Assembly: GCA_947492525.1 (NCBI GenBank)
Contig: CANLNQ010000015.1
Coordinates: forward strand, 62,001 to 126,000
Direction of reading: 5' to 3'
DNA from: an uncultured Granulosicoccus sp.
GTDB taxonomy: Bacteria; Pseudomonadota; Gammaproteobacteria; Granulosicoccales; Granulosicoccaceae
Length of the DNA stretch: 64,000 nt
In this document: positions 27,588 to 36,327 of the stretch, piece after piece
Layout: the number at the start of each line of letters is the position of its first letter
Numbering within the stretch: position 1 is the first letter of the stretch
Position numbers and translations under genes: made by a program
The notes under the pieces: model-generated
Database searches by the model: none
Told to the model about the DNA's origin: nothing
Seen by the model: the letters and a program-made list of their open reading frames with translations, nothing else

Positions 27588-28943
27588 ATGGTTCCAGACA
27601 GCAAAAAGCACATTGCCGTTGTTGGCAGCGGTGCAGCAGGATTGTCAGCTGCCTGGCTTCTGGCGCACAAGCACCGAGTCACGCTGCTTGAAAAGGATGA
27701 TCGAATCGGTGGGCATGCCCACACTGCAACCGTGTCCGACGATGCGCAGGGTGGCAGGACGCTGGGAATCGACACGGGCTTCATCGTCTACAACGAGCCC
27801 AGCTATCCGAACCTGACGAGATGGTTCGAGGCACTGCAGGTAGCGACCGAAGACAGCGACATGTCGTTTGCGGTGTCTCGCGACAATGGACAATTCGAAT
27901 ACGCAGGTGGGCCGCTGTTTGGATTGCTGGCTCAACCCGGATTGCCACTCAGACCTCGTTTCTGGCGCATGCTGCTCGATCTCCTGCGCTTCTACCGCGA
28001 GGCTCCGCAGCAGATTCCGGCGGATGACGGCATGACGCTGGGCGAGTATCTTCAGCAGAATCGCTACTCTCAGGCCTTCATCGATGATCACCTGCTGCCA
28101 TTCGGCGCGGCTATCTGGTCCACACCCAAGCAGCAGATGCTCGAGTATCCCGCAGCTTCCTTCATTCGCTTCTGCAGCAACCATGGTCTGCTGCAGATCA
28201 GCAATCGACCACAATGGCGCACGGTCACCGGGGGCAGTCAGTCCTACGTCAAGGCGGTTGCCGACTTCATCGGGCATGAGTGCATTCAGACCGGTTTTGC
28301 CGTGAAGGGCATCGAACGACAGAATGAGGGAGTCACGGTTCGGGCGGTCGACGGGCGAGTGGTCCGGGCCGATGAACTGGTGCTGGCGACGCATGCCGAC
28401 CAGGCTCTGGCCTGCCTGGATGCGCCGTCATCCCGGGAACAGGCGCTACTGAGTCCGTTTCGATACGAACCCAATCTGGCGTATCTGCACACCGATATCA
28501 GTTATCTGCCCAGGCGCAGACGAGCCTGGTGCAGCTGGAATTATGTGGAGACGTCCCCGGAAGGGTCGCAGCAGGTGTCCCTGAGCTACTGGATGAATCG
28601 CCTGCAGAATCTCCCGGGTGAAACGCAGTACGTGGTAACGCTTAACCCGGACAGGGCACCGAATCCGGACTGCGTACTGCGCAAGCAGGCCTATGAGCAT
28701 CCGCTGTTCAATGCGGACACCTGGAAGGCACAGCAGGAACTGTGGTCATTGCAGGGGCAGAACCGTACCTGGTACTGCGGGAGCTATTTCGGGTCGGGTT
28801 TTCATGAGGATGCGGTGCAGTCGGGTCTTGCGGTGGCTGAACAACTGGGCGGGGTGCAGAGGCCCTGGACAATCGACAACCCATCCAGTCGCATCGTTCT
28901 CGGCGGGCAGGCAGATGTCGGTGCAAGGCAGGCGGCTGCGTGA
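27588..28943 (+). CDS. FAD/NAD(P)-dependent amine oxidase-like oxidoreductase
   Basis: 451 aa beginning with the dinucleotide-binding IAVVGSGAAGLSAAWLLA and the adjacent LEKDDRIGGHAHT motif of the flavin amine oxidase/protoporphyrinogen oxidase superfamily (COG2907 group). These genes commonly travel with DUF1365 and cyclopropane-fatty-acid-synthase homologs under RpoE-ChrR control. In Rhodobacter such clusters are linked to unusual membrane fatty acids including methylated furan fatty acids. A lipid desaturase/oxidase role is therefore an inference from context. First gene of a three-gene operon with a candidate RpoE promoter; overlaps the next gene by 4 bases. Confidence 0.82.
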   Translation: MVPDSKKHIAVVGSGAAGLSAAWLLAHKHRVTLLEKDDRIGGHAHTATVSDDAQGGRTLGIDTGFIVYNEPSYPNLTRWFEALQVATEDSDMSFAVSRDNGQFEYAGGPLFGLLAQPGLPLRPRFWRMLLDLLRFYREAPQQIPADDGMTLGEYLQQNRYSQAFIDDHLLPFGAAIWSTPKQQMLEYPAASFIRFCSNHGLLQISNRPQWRTVTGGSQSYVKAVADFIGHECIQTGFAVKGIERQNEGVTVRAVDGRVVRADELVLATHADQALACLDAPSSREQALLSPFRYEPNLAYLHTDISYLPRRRRAWCSWNYVETSPEGSQQVSLSYWMNRLQNLPGETQYVVTLNPDRAPNPDCVLRKQAYEHPLFNADTWKAQQELWSLQGQNRTWYCGSYFGSGFHEDAVQSGLAVAEQLGGVQRPWTIDNPSSRIVLGGQADVGARQAAA

Positions 28944-29701
28944 CGACAGTCAGTCGACTCTACGCCGGACAGGTCTTTCATCACCGGCGCCGCCCCAAGG
29001 CTCATCGTTTGCGCTATCGCGTATTCTCGCTTCTGCTTGATCTTGATGAGATAGACCAGCTGGACAGGGAGCTTTGGCTGTTTTCACATGATCGATTCAA
29101 TCTGTTTTCGTTTCACGATGCTGATTTCGGCGATCGCTCGGGGAAGAGTCTGACGGCTCAGATCGCGGCGCATCTTGCGGCCGCCGGCGTTCATCAGGTA
29201 CCTGACAGGATCCTGCTCAGTTGCTACCCGCGAGTACTGGGCCATGCCTTCAATCCTCTGAGTCTCTTCTACTGTCTTGATGAGCGAGGCCAGTGCTTCG
29301 CAATCGTTCATGAAGTCCACAACACTTTTGGCGAGCGGCATTGCTACGTTCTGCCTGTCGATCTGCAATCGGGTCGTACCCCGCAATGGATCAATCAGAG
29401 CGCCGACAAGGAGTTGTTCGTGTCGCCGTTTGCGCAAATGGACATGCATTACGAGTTCAGGCTCAACCTGCCCGAGGAGCGTCAGGTCGTCGTCATCCGC
29501 GCCTGTGACGAGCAGGGACTGCTGATCACGGCCAGCTATGTTGCACATCAGAGATCACTCACGGCCAGGCGCTTGCTTCGCTACTTTCTTGTCTACCCGT
29601 TGCTTGGTGCCAAGGTTGTAGCCGGAATTCACTGGGAAGCGTTCATTCTGTGGTGCAAGGGAGTCCCCTGGTTCCGACACCAGCCCAAGTCATCTGCCTG
29701 A
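28940..29701 (+). CDS. DUF1365 family protein
   Basis: 253 aa, starting at a GTG that overlaps the previous stop. The family marks are visible: LYAGQVFHHRRRPKAHRLRY, FHDADFGDRSG, ILLSCYPRVLGHAFNPLSLFYC and EVHNTFGERHCY. The biochemical function is not established. It almost always sits between a COG2907 oxidase and a cyclopropane-synthase homolog, which implies a joint role in modifying membrane acyl chains. Confidence 0.88.
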   Translation: MTTVSRLYAGQVFHHRRRPKAHRLRYRVFSLLLDLDEIDQLDRELWLFSHDRFNLFSFHDADFGDRSGKSLTAQIAAHLAAAGVHQVPDRILLSCYPRVLGHAFNPLSLFYCLDERGQCFAIVHEVHNTFGERHCYVLPVDLQSGRTPQWINQSADKELFVSPFAQMDMHYEFRLNLPEERQVVVIRACDEQGLLITASYVAHQRSLTARRLLRYFLVYPLLGAKVVAGIHWEAFILWCKGVPWFRHQPKSSA

Positions 29702-29731
29702 ACATCACAACGAGCCCATTACACAGAAGAC

Positions 29732-30985
29732 ATGTCAGACATGGAAAACCAGACAATCAGTGGAGCTCTGCCTTCACCGCAGTGGCACCAGCAGCTACTG
29801 GGCCGCATCATCGGTCGCCGATTCGATCACCTGCTCGATGGCATCAGGCATGGCCAGTTGAGCCTGACGTGGCCAGATGGGCATCTGAGTCGACATGGCG
29901 AGAAATCCCTGGATCCGTCCCGCAACGCGCAGCTGACGCTGCATAACTACCGACCGATTCGACAGATGATGTTGTCAGGCGAGAATGGTTTTGCGGAGAG
30001 CTATCTCCAGGGTGACTGGACGTCAGACAATCTGCGCAATCTGTTTACCTTGATCGTCAATAACGAGGCGGAAGTCGCCGCCATGACGACGGGTAGCTGG
30101 TATGCGCGATGCCTCAACACACTGCACCATGGGCGAAACCGGAATTCACTGCGTGGCAGTCAGCGAAACATCGAGTTCCACTACGACCTGGGAAACGATT
30201 TCTACCAGCTCTGGCTGGATGAGACCATGAGCTATTCATCTGCCCTCTTCAAGGGTGATGAATCACTGGAGCAGGCACAGCTTGCAAAGCTGAACAAGGT
30301 GGTCGAGTCATTGAACCCTGCGCCGGGATCCAGGGTGCTCGAAATAGGCTGCGGCTGGGGCGCGATGGCACGCCAACTGGTGACACAGACCGCTTGTCAC
30401 GTGGAAGGTATCTCGCTGTCACAGGAGCAGCTTCGATACGCTCAGGATGTCAATAATGTGACCAGCGACGGTGCGGCAACGGGCAGTACCGAATTTCGCT
30501 ATCAGGATTATCGGGCGGTGCAGGGCCAGTACGACCATATCGTCTCCATCGAGATGTTCGAAGCGGTCGGCGAGAAATACTGGTCGACCTATTTTTCCAA
30601 ACTGAGCCAGTTGCTGGGGCAGGGCGGGACTGCGCTGCTGCAGGTCATCACCATCGATAGTGAACGCTTCGATGAGTATCGAGCCAGTCCGGATTTCATT
30701 CAGCGCTACATCTTCCCCGGCGGCATGCTGCCGACTAGAGAGCATCTGAGCGGGCTAGTCGAGCAGGCAGGTTTCGAACTGGTGGAGGCGGACTGGTTCG
30801 GGCCAAGCTATGCGCAGACACTGCTGCATTGGCGGGAACGGTTCGATCAGGCGGTATCCGAGGTGATGACGCTGGGCTTTGACGAACGTTTCGTGCGAAT
30901 GTGGCGCTACTATCTGGATTACTGCGAGACCGGATTCAGGTTGGGGCGCACGGACGTCGGTCAGTTGTTGCTGCGTAAATGCTGA
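29732..30985 (+). CDS. Cyclopropane-fatty-acyl-phospholipid synthase family methyltransferase
   Basis: 417 aa, SAM-dependent. The signature IEFHYDLGNDFYQLWLD with MSYSSALF (about 148-172) and the SAM site VLEIGCGWGAMA (about 203) are those of the CFA synthase/mycolic acid methyltransferase family. It would add a methyl(ene) group to unsaturated acyl chains of phospholipids. The third gene of the RpoE-linked operon. It may be a true cyclopropane synthase or a UfaM-like methylase; sequence alone does not settle this. The 3' end overlaps tmcA tail-to-tail by 25 bases. Confidence 0.86.
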   Translation: MSDMENQTISGALPSPQWHQQLLGRIIGRRFDHLLDGIRHGQLSLTWPDGHLSRHGEKSLDPSRNAQLTLHNYRPIRQMMLSGENGFAESYLQGDWTSDNLRNLFTLIVNNEAEVAAMTTGSWYARCLNTLHHGRNRNSLRGSQRNIEFHYDLGNDFYQLWLDETMSYSSALFKGDESLEQAQLAKLNKVVESLNPAPGSRVLEIGCGWGAMARQLVTQTACHVEGISLSQEQLRYAQDVNNVTSDGAATGSTEFRYQDYRAVQGQYDHIVSIEMFEAVGEKYWSTYFSKLSQLLGQGGTALLQVITIDSERFDEYRASPDFIQRYIFPGGMLPTREHLSGLVEQAGFELVEADWFGPSYAQTLLHWRERFDQAVSEVMTLGFDERFVRMWRYYLDYCETGFRLGRTDVGQLLLRKC

Positions 30986-32970
30986 TCGTCTGACACCAGC
31001 ACGCCCTGAACCAGAGCCCTGAGAGCCTCTTCATGTTGACGCCTGTGCACACCGGCTGGGGGTGACAGGGTCAGTGGATACCGCATTGCAAGTCGACTCA
31101 GGGCTGCATAGGTATCCATCAGGCTGCGCTCGGCGCTGGCAAATCGCTGCAAGAGCGACACATCGACAGGGTCGTCGGCTGTCGCAGGGTCCAGACCTTG
31201 CAGCCACTTGTGATTGTCGTCGTGGATGCGGGCAGCTTCCAGCAGGGCATCGTCCACGTCGGAATCCAGGGCCTTGAGAACGGCAACCGCCTGCGTGCCG
31301 GTACGCGGATTGCGTCTGAACCCGGTGTGAAAGCGTGTGAATCCATTGGCTGACCAGAATGCGAGATTGGTCTCATCTCCGGCGAAGCTGGCGCCGATGG
31401 CGGAGAGCGGGGCCGAGCACCGTGCAAGGCTGCCAGTCACTTCCTGCAGCAGCCTTGAACCCAATCCCCGGCGCCGGCAATCGGGCTTGACAGCGATCCG
31501 AATGACTCTGCCCATGCGTGACCGCAGCGGTTCGGTTCTGTTTGCACTCTGCGCCAGCAATTGCGGTAGCAGGTGGTGCGGCAGGCGCCGTTGCTTGCTG
31601 ACTATTGCATCGTGCAGGTCGATGTCCAGTGCGCCTTCGATGGCCAGCAGCATTGCTGCCCTGATGCCGGATCCCTCCGCCAGTACCCAGATCTGCAGGT
31701 CCGGTCCGTCGAGCAGGTGTGCAATGTCGGAAGCACTGGTCTGGTAGTGGTTCTCTCTGAGCAGGCTGAACACCCCAGACAGCAGGGTATCGTCCTGTGC
31801 CAGTTCGTCCCGGTCGAGACGGCGCACCACGGGGCTGGCACTGACGGTTTCGGAATCCTTGTTCGGGCCACGGCACAGCCCCTGTGGTGACTCCGACTGT
31901 TGGCTGCAGGACTCGCCATGGCAAGAGCCTGGTCGCCGAACCAGCAGCAGGGTATCCAGAAATTCTTCCAGAGCATCCCCCGGACTCCAGCGCCAGGCAA
32001 TATCGGGTTGCAAGGTCAGTACATCGCGCTGCTGCTCCAGTGCCGCCGTGAAACGGATATCGAATGCACGGCCCGCTTGTTCATAACCTTCCACGGTCGT
32101 GGCGTAGATGACATGTTCATGCTGCTGGAGGTAGGCAGTCAGCGTATCGACAGGCAGACTGGCCGCTTCATCGACCAATAGTACCTGACAGCCCGAGCGC
32201 ACAGCGTCCTGAGCCGGCACGAAGTGAATCCCTTCGGCGTGCTTCTCCACGCCCTGCACAGCGGAGCGACGAGCTGCGGTCACTGCCACTGAAACTGCCT
32301 GCTGCTGCAGATTGTGCGCGATGCGACCTAGCAAGGCCGACTTCCCCCGACCTCGGCGTCCGGTGATGGTGATGCAGCCACGCGGTTCCTGCTGAAGGTG
32401 CCGTACAGCGTCGGCCAGAATGTCGTCCTGTTGGCTTGCCGCGGCATCAAGGGTCCGGTGTCGAGCCGGGAGGTCGGTTGGTCGGGCACTGTCTTGCTGC
32501 GGATACTTCCGGGCATGAGCGACAAGCGAGTGGAAATCATGAGAGGAGAGATCGGTTGCCTTGATCACCCTGATCTTTTCCCGGTACCTGTGAGCTGAGG
32601 ACAGGAGATGCCTTGCCATGCGCTGTTCGAAGCGGTCCTGAGCGGCAGTCGATCCGCCACACCGTGCAGCGTCGAGCGCAAACGGAATACCCAGAACCAG
32701 CAGGCCCCCGGCCCTCACCGTGCCTGCCAGAGCGGCCAGCAGACCGGCGTCGACCGTGTCACCGGTTTGGTGGACGAGCAGGTCGAATTCCCGACCCAGT
32801 ACTGCCGCGATCCGGTCGCTGCGATCGGCGTTCTCATGGGCAGCGACAAAAGTGGCATCCGCACTCAGCGCCAGGGATTTCAGCGTGTTGGCAGGGACTT
32901 CGTCGATCACCAGTAGTGCTCGGTGATCATCAGCGCGTGCTTGTTGAAGCAGAACGGATAAATCTTGCAT
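30961..32970 (-). CDS. tmcA: tRNA(Met) cytidine acetyltransferase
   Basis: TmcA makes N4-acetylcytidine at the wobble position of elongator tRNA-Met using acetyl-CoA and ATP/GTP. The 669-aa protein has the N-terminal TmcA domain, an RNA-helicase-like module with Walker A GRRGRGKSALLG (about 203-214) and Walker B VLLVDEAASLP, then a GNAT acetyltransferase module with VIRIAVKPDCRRRGLGSRLL, and the tRNA-binding tail. Length equals E. coli TmcA (671). A Ser/Cys-rich linker (roughly 345-380) between helicase and GNAT parts looks species-specific. Its 3' end overlaps the convergent methyltransferase gene. Confidence 0.93.
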   Translation of the reverse strand: MQDLSVLLQQARADDHRALLVIDEVPANTLKSLALSADATFVAAHENADRSDRIAAVLGREFDLLVHQTGDTVDAGLLAALAGTVRAGGLLVLGIPFALDAARCGGSTAAQDRFEQRMARHLLSSAHRYREKIRVIKATDLSSHDFHSLVAHARKYPQQDSARPTDLPARHRTLDAAASQQDDILADAVRHLQQEPRGCITITGRRGRGKSALLGRIAHNLQQQAVSVAVTAARRSAVQGVEKHAEGIHFVPAQDAVRSGCQVLLVDEAASLPVDTLTAYLQQHEHVIYATTVEGYEQAGRAFDIRFTAALEQQRDVLTLQPDIAWRWSPGDALEEFLDTLLLVRRPGSCHGESCSQQSESPQGLCRGPNKDSETVSASPVVRRLDRDELAQDDTLLSGVFSLLRENHYQTSASDIAHLLDGPDLQIWVLAEGSGIRAAMLLAIEGALDIDLHDAIVSKQRRLPHHLLPQLLAQSANRTEPLRSRMGRVIRIAVKPDCRRRGLGSRLLQEVTGSLARCSAPLSAIGASFAGDETNLAFWSANGFTRFHTGFRRNPRTGTQAVAVLKALDSDVDDALLEAARIHDDNHKWLQGLDPATADDPVDVSLLQRFASAERSLMDTYAALSRLAMRYPLTLSPPAGVHRRQHEEALRALVQGVLVSDDQHLRSNN

Positions 32971-33777
32971 TGTTTGCCGTGATTGCTGATACAGAGGCGC
33001 GAGACAATTGTTTCACTTTCACAATCAAAGGGGGGACAGTTTCGTATGATCAAGGCTCGAAAGTGTGGTGACTTTCGTTATTCCTCCTCCAAGTGGTATT
33101 GAGGCACGGAGCCGACGAGGCCATGGAAGGCCGTCTTTTTCATCCGGTGTGATCGTCGTGAATGTCACCGCGATCAGACGGAGTCGAGGATCTTCCATTT
33201 ATCGGTATCGGGTCGAAATTCGGCAGGCGCGCTGGTATTGCGTTCTTGCCGATTCGTCGTCAGCGAGTATCACGTGAACCTGATCAACGGGTACTCGGAT
33301 GACACTGACAGGGTGCGGGGAATAGCGTCGTAGACTGCCCAAGGCAGAAATTTGTCACAGTAGACATTTCCGGAAACGGTAAATCGCTGGTTATCGCAAT
33401 TGCAATGGTCGACTTGTTTGGTTAAAATGATAGCTTATTCAATGGTTTGAAAGTTCTATGTGATTGAGTTCCTAGGGACAGGGCTGTGGTTGTTAACTGT
33501 TTCGTTGAAATATCCCGAGCGTCCAGTAACATGCGCGTTCGTCAACTGGCCTGAAGTCCTCTGGTCGCAGGAAGATGTCTGGTTCTTTGCAGACCGGATC
33601 GAATCTGCCCGCAGGAGATTTGATTATCATTGTGACCACGGTCATACCTGTTAAAGTCTGGACAAGATAGTTTTTGCAACGTGGATCGACATGCGTTGAA
33701 CAGTTGGTAGTTTTGTCGGATACACTACACAGTGTGTGCGGCAGTTAATATTTCATGTTTTCAATCGAGGATCACTT
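32971..33777. other. Long intergenic region tmcA / fasciclin gene
   Basis: About 800 bases between divergent genes, visibly more AT-rich than its surroundings, especially after 33340. Two short frames (33065-33277, 33460-33654) have no family character. One fair sigma-70 promoter pointing to the fasciclin gene is listed separately. No RNA gene or repeat was recognised, though a regulatory RNA or long leader would fit. Confidence 0.4.
33400..33428 (+). promoter_or_regulatory. Candidate sigma-70 promoter upstream of the fasciclin gene
   Basis: TTGCAA (33400-33405) and TAAAAT (33423-33428) are separated by 17 bases. If used, the transcript would have a leader of about 340 bases before the ATG at 33778, which is unusually long. 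Confidence 0.4.
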
Positions 33778-34827
33778 ATGATCAACAAATATTTTGCATT
33801 GACTCTTGTTGCTGCCAGCGTGGCAGTAGCTTCCGGCTGTTCTTCAGACGACGATGATGATGACACCACCGGTGGTGGTGGCGACGAATACGTATCGCCT
33901 GCTGCCACGCCTGGTGAAGGTGGTTCCGTATACGATTTCATCGTCAACTCTGACCAGCACGAGAGCCTGGAAGCAGCCATCAATGCAGCTGGCCTGGCGG
34001 ACACACTGGATGACGAAACTCTCGAGTTCACAGTCTTCGCTCCAGATGATGCTGCTTTCGCAGCTCTGGATGCAGAGAACGAAGGCACGGTAGCTGCGCT
34101 GCTGGCCGACACGGATGCGCTGACTCGCGTTCTGCAGTACCACGTGGTTGAAGGCACTGTCGATTCCGCTGCCATCGGTACAGCCATCGCTGCTGCTACA
34201 GAAGAAGCACCAGCCACTCTGGCTACTCTGATCGAAGGCGAAAGCCTGACAGCTACACTGAGCGAGACTGCCGGTGCAGGTGTTGCGGTCAACGGTGTTG
34301 ACGTTTCTGCTGCCGATCTCGTACCTGAAGTCGCTGAAGGCGAAGAGACAGTCGGTGTTGTGCACAGCATCGTTGCTGTTCTGGAAGCTCCTGAAGAAGT
34401 TGTTGATGGTGGCGAAACTGACGGTGGCGAGACTGACGGCGGTGAAACCGACGGCGGCGATACAACTGGTGGTGAGACAGACGGTACTGTCACATCTTCT
34501 CTGTCAGCCAACAACAGTGGTTTCCTGACTGCCTTCTCTGCAACTTTCGGTGCCCAGAAGCTGGATGCAACTGAAGATGCTGATCCATGGACCGTTTTCG
34601 CTCCAACTGAAGTGGCTGACGACATCGACGTTCGCAACTACCTGATCACTGGTGCAGCGCTGACTGCTCAGGAACTGATCGACATGGGTACTGGCACCAC
34701 TTTCGGTGGCACGACTCTGACTTTCGGTGGAACAGCTGATGCGTTGACCATCAACGATCTGCCAGCTACTCTGGTGGGTGACGGCACAACTGCTTCCGTT
34801 ACCTACTCTGTAGAAGGTGAACTGTAA
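33778..34827 (+). CDS. Fasciclin (FAS1)-domain lipoprotein with DGGET repeats
   Basis: 349 aa; ATG at 33778 has GAGG 7 bases upstream. The N-terminus is a lipoprotein signal ending VASGC (lipid Cys21), then a run of six Asp (24-29). Residues about 45-205 form a FAS1 domain (SVYDFIVNSDQHESLEAAI, FTVFAPDDAAFAAL, RVLQYHVVEGTV, VGVVHSIVAVL). A linker of near-perfect DGGET repeats follows (about 210-235), then a second, weaker FAS1-like domain with DPWTVFAPTEVADDI. FAS1 proteins mediate adhesion or matrix contacts; an outer-membrane or surface-anchored adhesive role is likely. Monocistronic, with its own terminator. Confidence 0.85.
   Translation: MINKYFALTLVAASVAVASGCSSDDDDDDTTGGGGDEYVSPAATPGEGGSVYDFIVNSDQHESLEAAINAAGLADTLDDETLEFTVFAPDDAAFAALDAENEGTVAALLADTDALTRVLQYHVVEGTVDSAAIGTAIAAATEEAPATLATLIEGESLTATLSETAGAGVAVNGVDVSAADLVPEVAEGEETVGVVHSIVAVLEAPEEVVDGGETDGGETDGGETDGGDTTGGETDGTVTSSLSANNSGFLTAFSATFGAQKLDATEDADPWTVFAPTEVADDIDVRNYLITGAALTAQELIDMGTGTTFGGTTLTFGGTADALTINDLPATLVGDGTTASVTYSVEGEL
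34405..34482 (+). repeat. In-frame tandem repeat encoding DGGET
   Basis: Three to five 15-base units (GAYGGYGGYGARACY type) run in the linker between the two FAS1 domains; the later units are degenerate. The third-base differences between units suggest an old repeat rather than a fresh slippage event. Copy number might vary between strains. Confidence 0.7.
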
Positions 34828-34887
34828 GTCGTAATTGTTGATTGATCCCGAAGCCGATTTCGATCAGAAGTCGGTTCTCGGAACAAG

Positions 34888-34924
34888 AGCCGGAGAGTCC
34901 TTGCGACTTTCCGGCTTTTTTTTT
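34888..34924 (+). terminator. Intrinsic terminator of the fasciclin gene
   Basis: AGCCGGAGAGT (34888-34898) pairs with ACTTTCCGGCT (one G-T pair) across a short loop and is followed by an unbroken run of about ten T residues (34915-34924). This is one of the two strongest terminators in the window. Confidence 0.9.
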
Positions 34925-35061
34925 GCCTTGTGCAAGCCGCTTGAGTGATCAGTTTCATCGGGACTTCCGACGACTTCGAGAGTTCAGAACCCAGTGCCCG
35001 GCGCTGACAGGTTCCGGGTGTCTCGTTTCTCGAGACTCCTGTTTGGGGAATCAGCTAATTC

Positions 35062-36228
35062 ATGACAATCTGCATCAACAGCAGTTTCGACAGTGGCAAC
35101 ATCGAGGTTGTCGATGCCACTGACTGCGCATCCATCAATTTGCGGATCCGCAAGGACAGCAATTCCGATTTTCTGCAATGGTTTCATTTCAGTGTGTCGG
35201 GAATCAAGGGCAGAACCTGCCGGATAAACCTGGTGAATGCGTCCGAGACCAGTTATCCCAAGGGGTGGGAAGACTACGATGTGGTGACATCGTCAGACCG
35301 GCAGCTCTGGTATCGCACACCGACCGACTATGATGGTCGGCAGCTCAGCTGGGCATTCGAAGCGCAGAGCGATCTTGTCTGGTTCGCCTATTTTGTACCG
35401 TACTCGATGGATCGCCATCTGGATTTCATTGCTGCGGCCGCGTCAAGTGAAGCGGTGCAATACGAGTGTCTGGGCCTTACCCATCTCGGGCGTGGTATCG
35501 ACTATCTGAAGGTTACACCCCTGCAGTCGGAGGCAGCCAATGAGCCCCACAACAGCCAGCGTCGACAGCTATGGGTCATCGCTCGACAGCACCCCGGTGA
35601 ATCAATGGCCGAATGGTGGATGGAGGGCTTTATCGATCGACTGCTCGATCAGGATGATGCGCGTAGTCGAGAGCTGCGATCAATGGCCGATATTCACATG
35701 GTTCCGAACATGAATCCGGATGGCAGTTATCTGGGGAATCTCAGAACCAATGCCCTGGGGGTGAATCTCAATCGCGAATGGCAGCATCCGAGTATCGAAA
35801 AGAGCCCGGAGGTCTACCATGTTCGCAGGCGAATGGAGCAGACCGGGATCGATCTGGCGCTGGATGTCCATGGTGATGAGGGCTTGCCGTACAACTTCAT
35901 CGCCGGTACCGAAGGCCTGGCTCAATGGAATGATGAACGGGATGCGGAGCTTCGCGCCTTCAAACGTGAGTGGGCCGCCATCAACCCTGATTTCCAGTTT
36001 GCGCACGGCTATCCCAGAAGTGCGAAAGGACAGGCCAATCTGGCCATTTGCAGTAGCAATCTGGCAGACAGATTCGATTGCCTGGCCATGACGCTGGAAA
36101 TGCCGTTCAAGGACACCTTCGATACACCGCGCCCGCTCACGGGCTGGTCGCCAGAGCGAAGTATTCGTCTCGGCGCTTCATTCGTGGACATGGCCCATCT
36201 GGCCTTGAGTGGGCGTTTGAAAGGCTAG
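35062..36228 (+). CDS. M14 metallocarboxypeptidase, cytosolic carboxypeptidase-like
   Basis: 388 aa. The N-terminal 150 residues form the beta-sandwich typical of the cytosolic carboxypeptidase (Nna1/CCP, M14D) branch (WFHFSVSGIKG, WFAYFVPYSMDRH). The zinc site is RQHPGESMAEWWMEG (HxxE) plus DVHGDEG (third ligand His), substrate-contact MVPNMNPDGS and NLNREW, and the catalytic Glu in MTLEMPFKD. It should trim C-terminal residues from peptides or proteins; bacterial substrates of this branch are mostly unknown. No signal peptide is seen, in keeping with a cytoplasmic location. Its 3' side faces amn across paired hairpins. Confidence 0.88.
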   Translation: MTICINSSFDSGNIEVVDATDCASINLRIRKDSNSDFLQWFHFSVSGIKGRTCRINLVNASETSYPKGWEDYDVVTSSDRQLWYRTPTDYDGRQLSWAFEAQSDLVWFAYFVPYSMDRHLDFIAAAASSEAVQYECLGLTHLGRGIDYLKVTPLQSEAANEPHNSQRRQLWVIARQHPGESMAEWWMEGFIDRLLDQDDARSRELRSMADIHMVPNMNPDGSYLGNLRTNALGVNLNREWQHPSIEKSPEVYHVRRRMEQTGIDLALDVHGDEGLPYNFIAGTEGLAQWNDERDAELRAFKREWAAINPDFQFAHGYPRSAKGQANLAICSSNLADRFDCLAMTLEMPFKDTFDTPRPLTGWSPERSIRLGASFVDMAHLALSGRLKG

Positions 36229-36237
36229 GGCGTGCAG

Positions 36238-36308
36238 GCCCATCGGGGCTGCATCTGCAGCTCGATGGGCATTGTCGTCCGCGCTTCCCAGGCGGCGCAG
36301 CGCCTGGG
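36238..36308. terminator. Two strong hairpins between convergent M14 peptidase and amn genes
   Basis: First hairpin: GCCCATCG (36238-36245) with CGATGGGC (36263-36270), extended inside by GCTGCA (36248-36253) with TGCAGC (36256-36261). Second: CCCAGGCG (36287-36294) with CGCCTGGG (36301-36308). They fill the 99-base convergent gap and probably end both transcripts; T-runs are weak. Confidence 0.55.
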
Positions 36309-36327
36309 AGATTTCTTCCCTGGCGAT

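Noticed and set aside
33460-33654. 64-aa GTG-started frame in the tmcA/fasciclin gap
   Set aside because: No ribosome binding site, no recognisable protein features, and it lies in AT-rich non-coding-looking DNA.
33753-34637. 294-aa Ser/Val-rich open frame antisense to the fasciclin gene
   Set aside because: Composition is what the reverse of an Ala/Thr/Asp-rich gene gives; the + strand has a lipoprotein signal, FAS1 domain and ribosome binding site.
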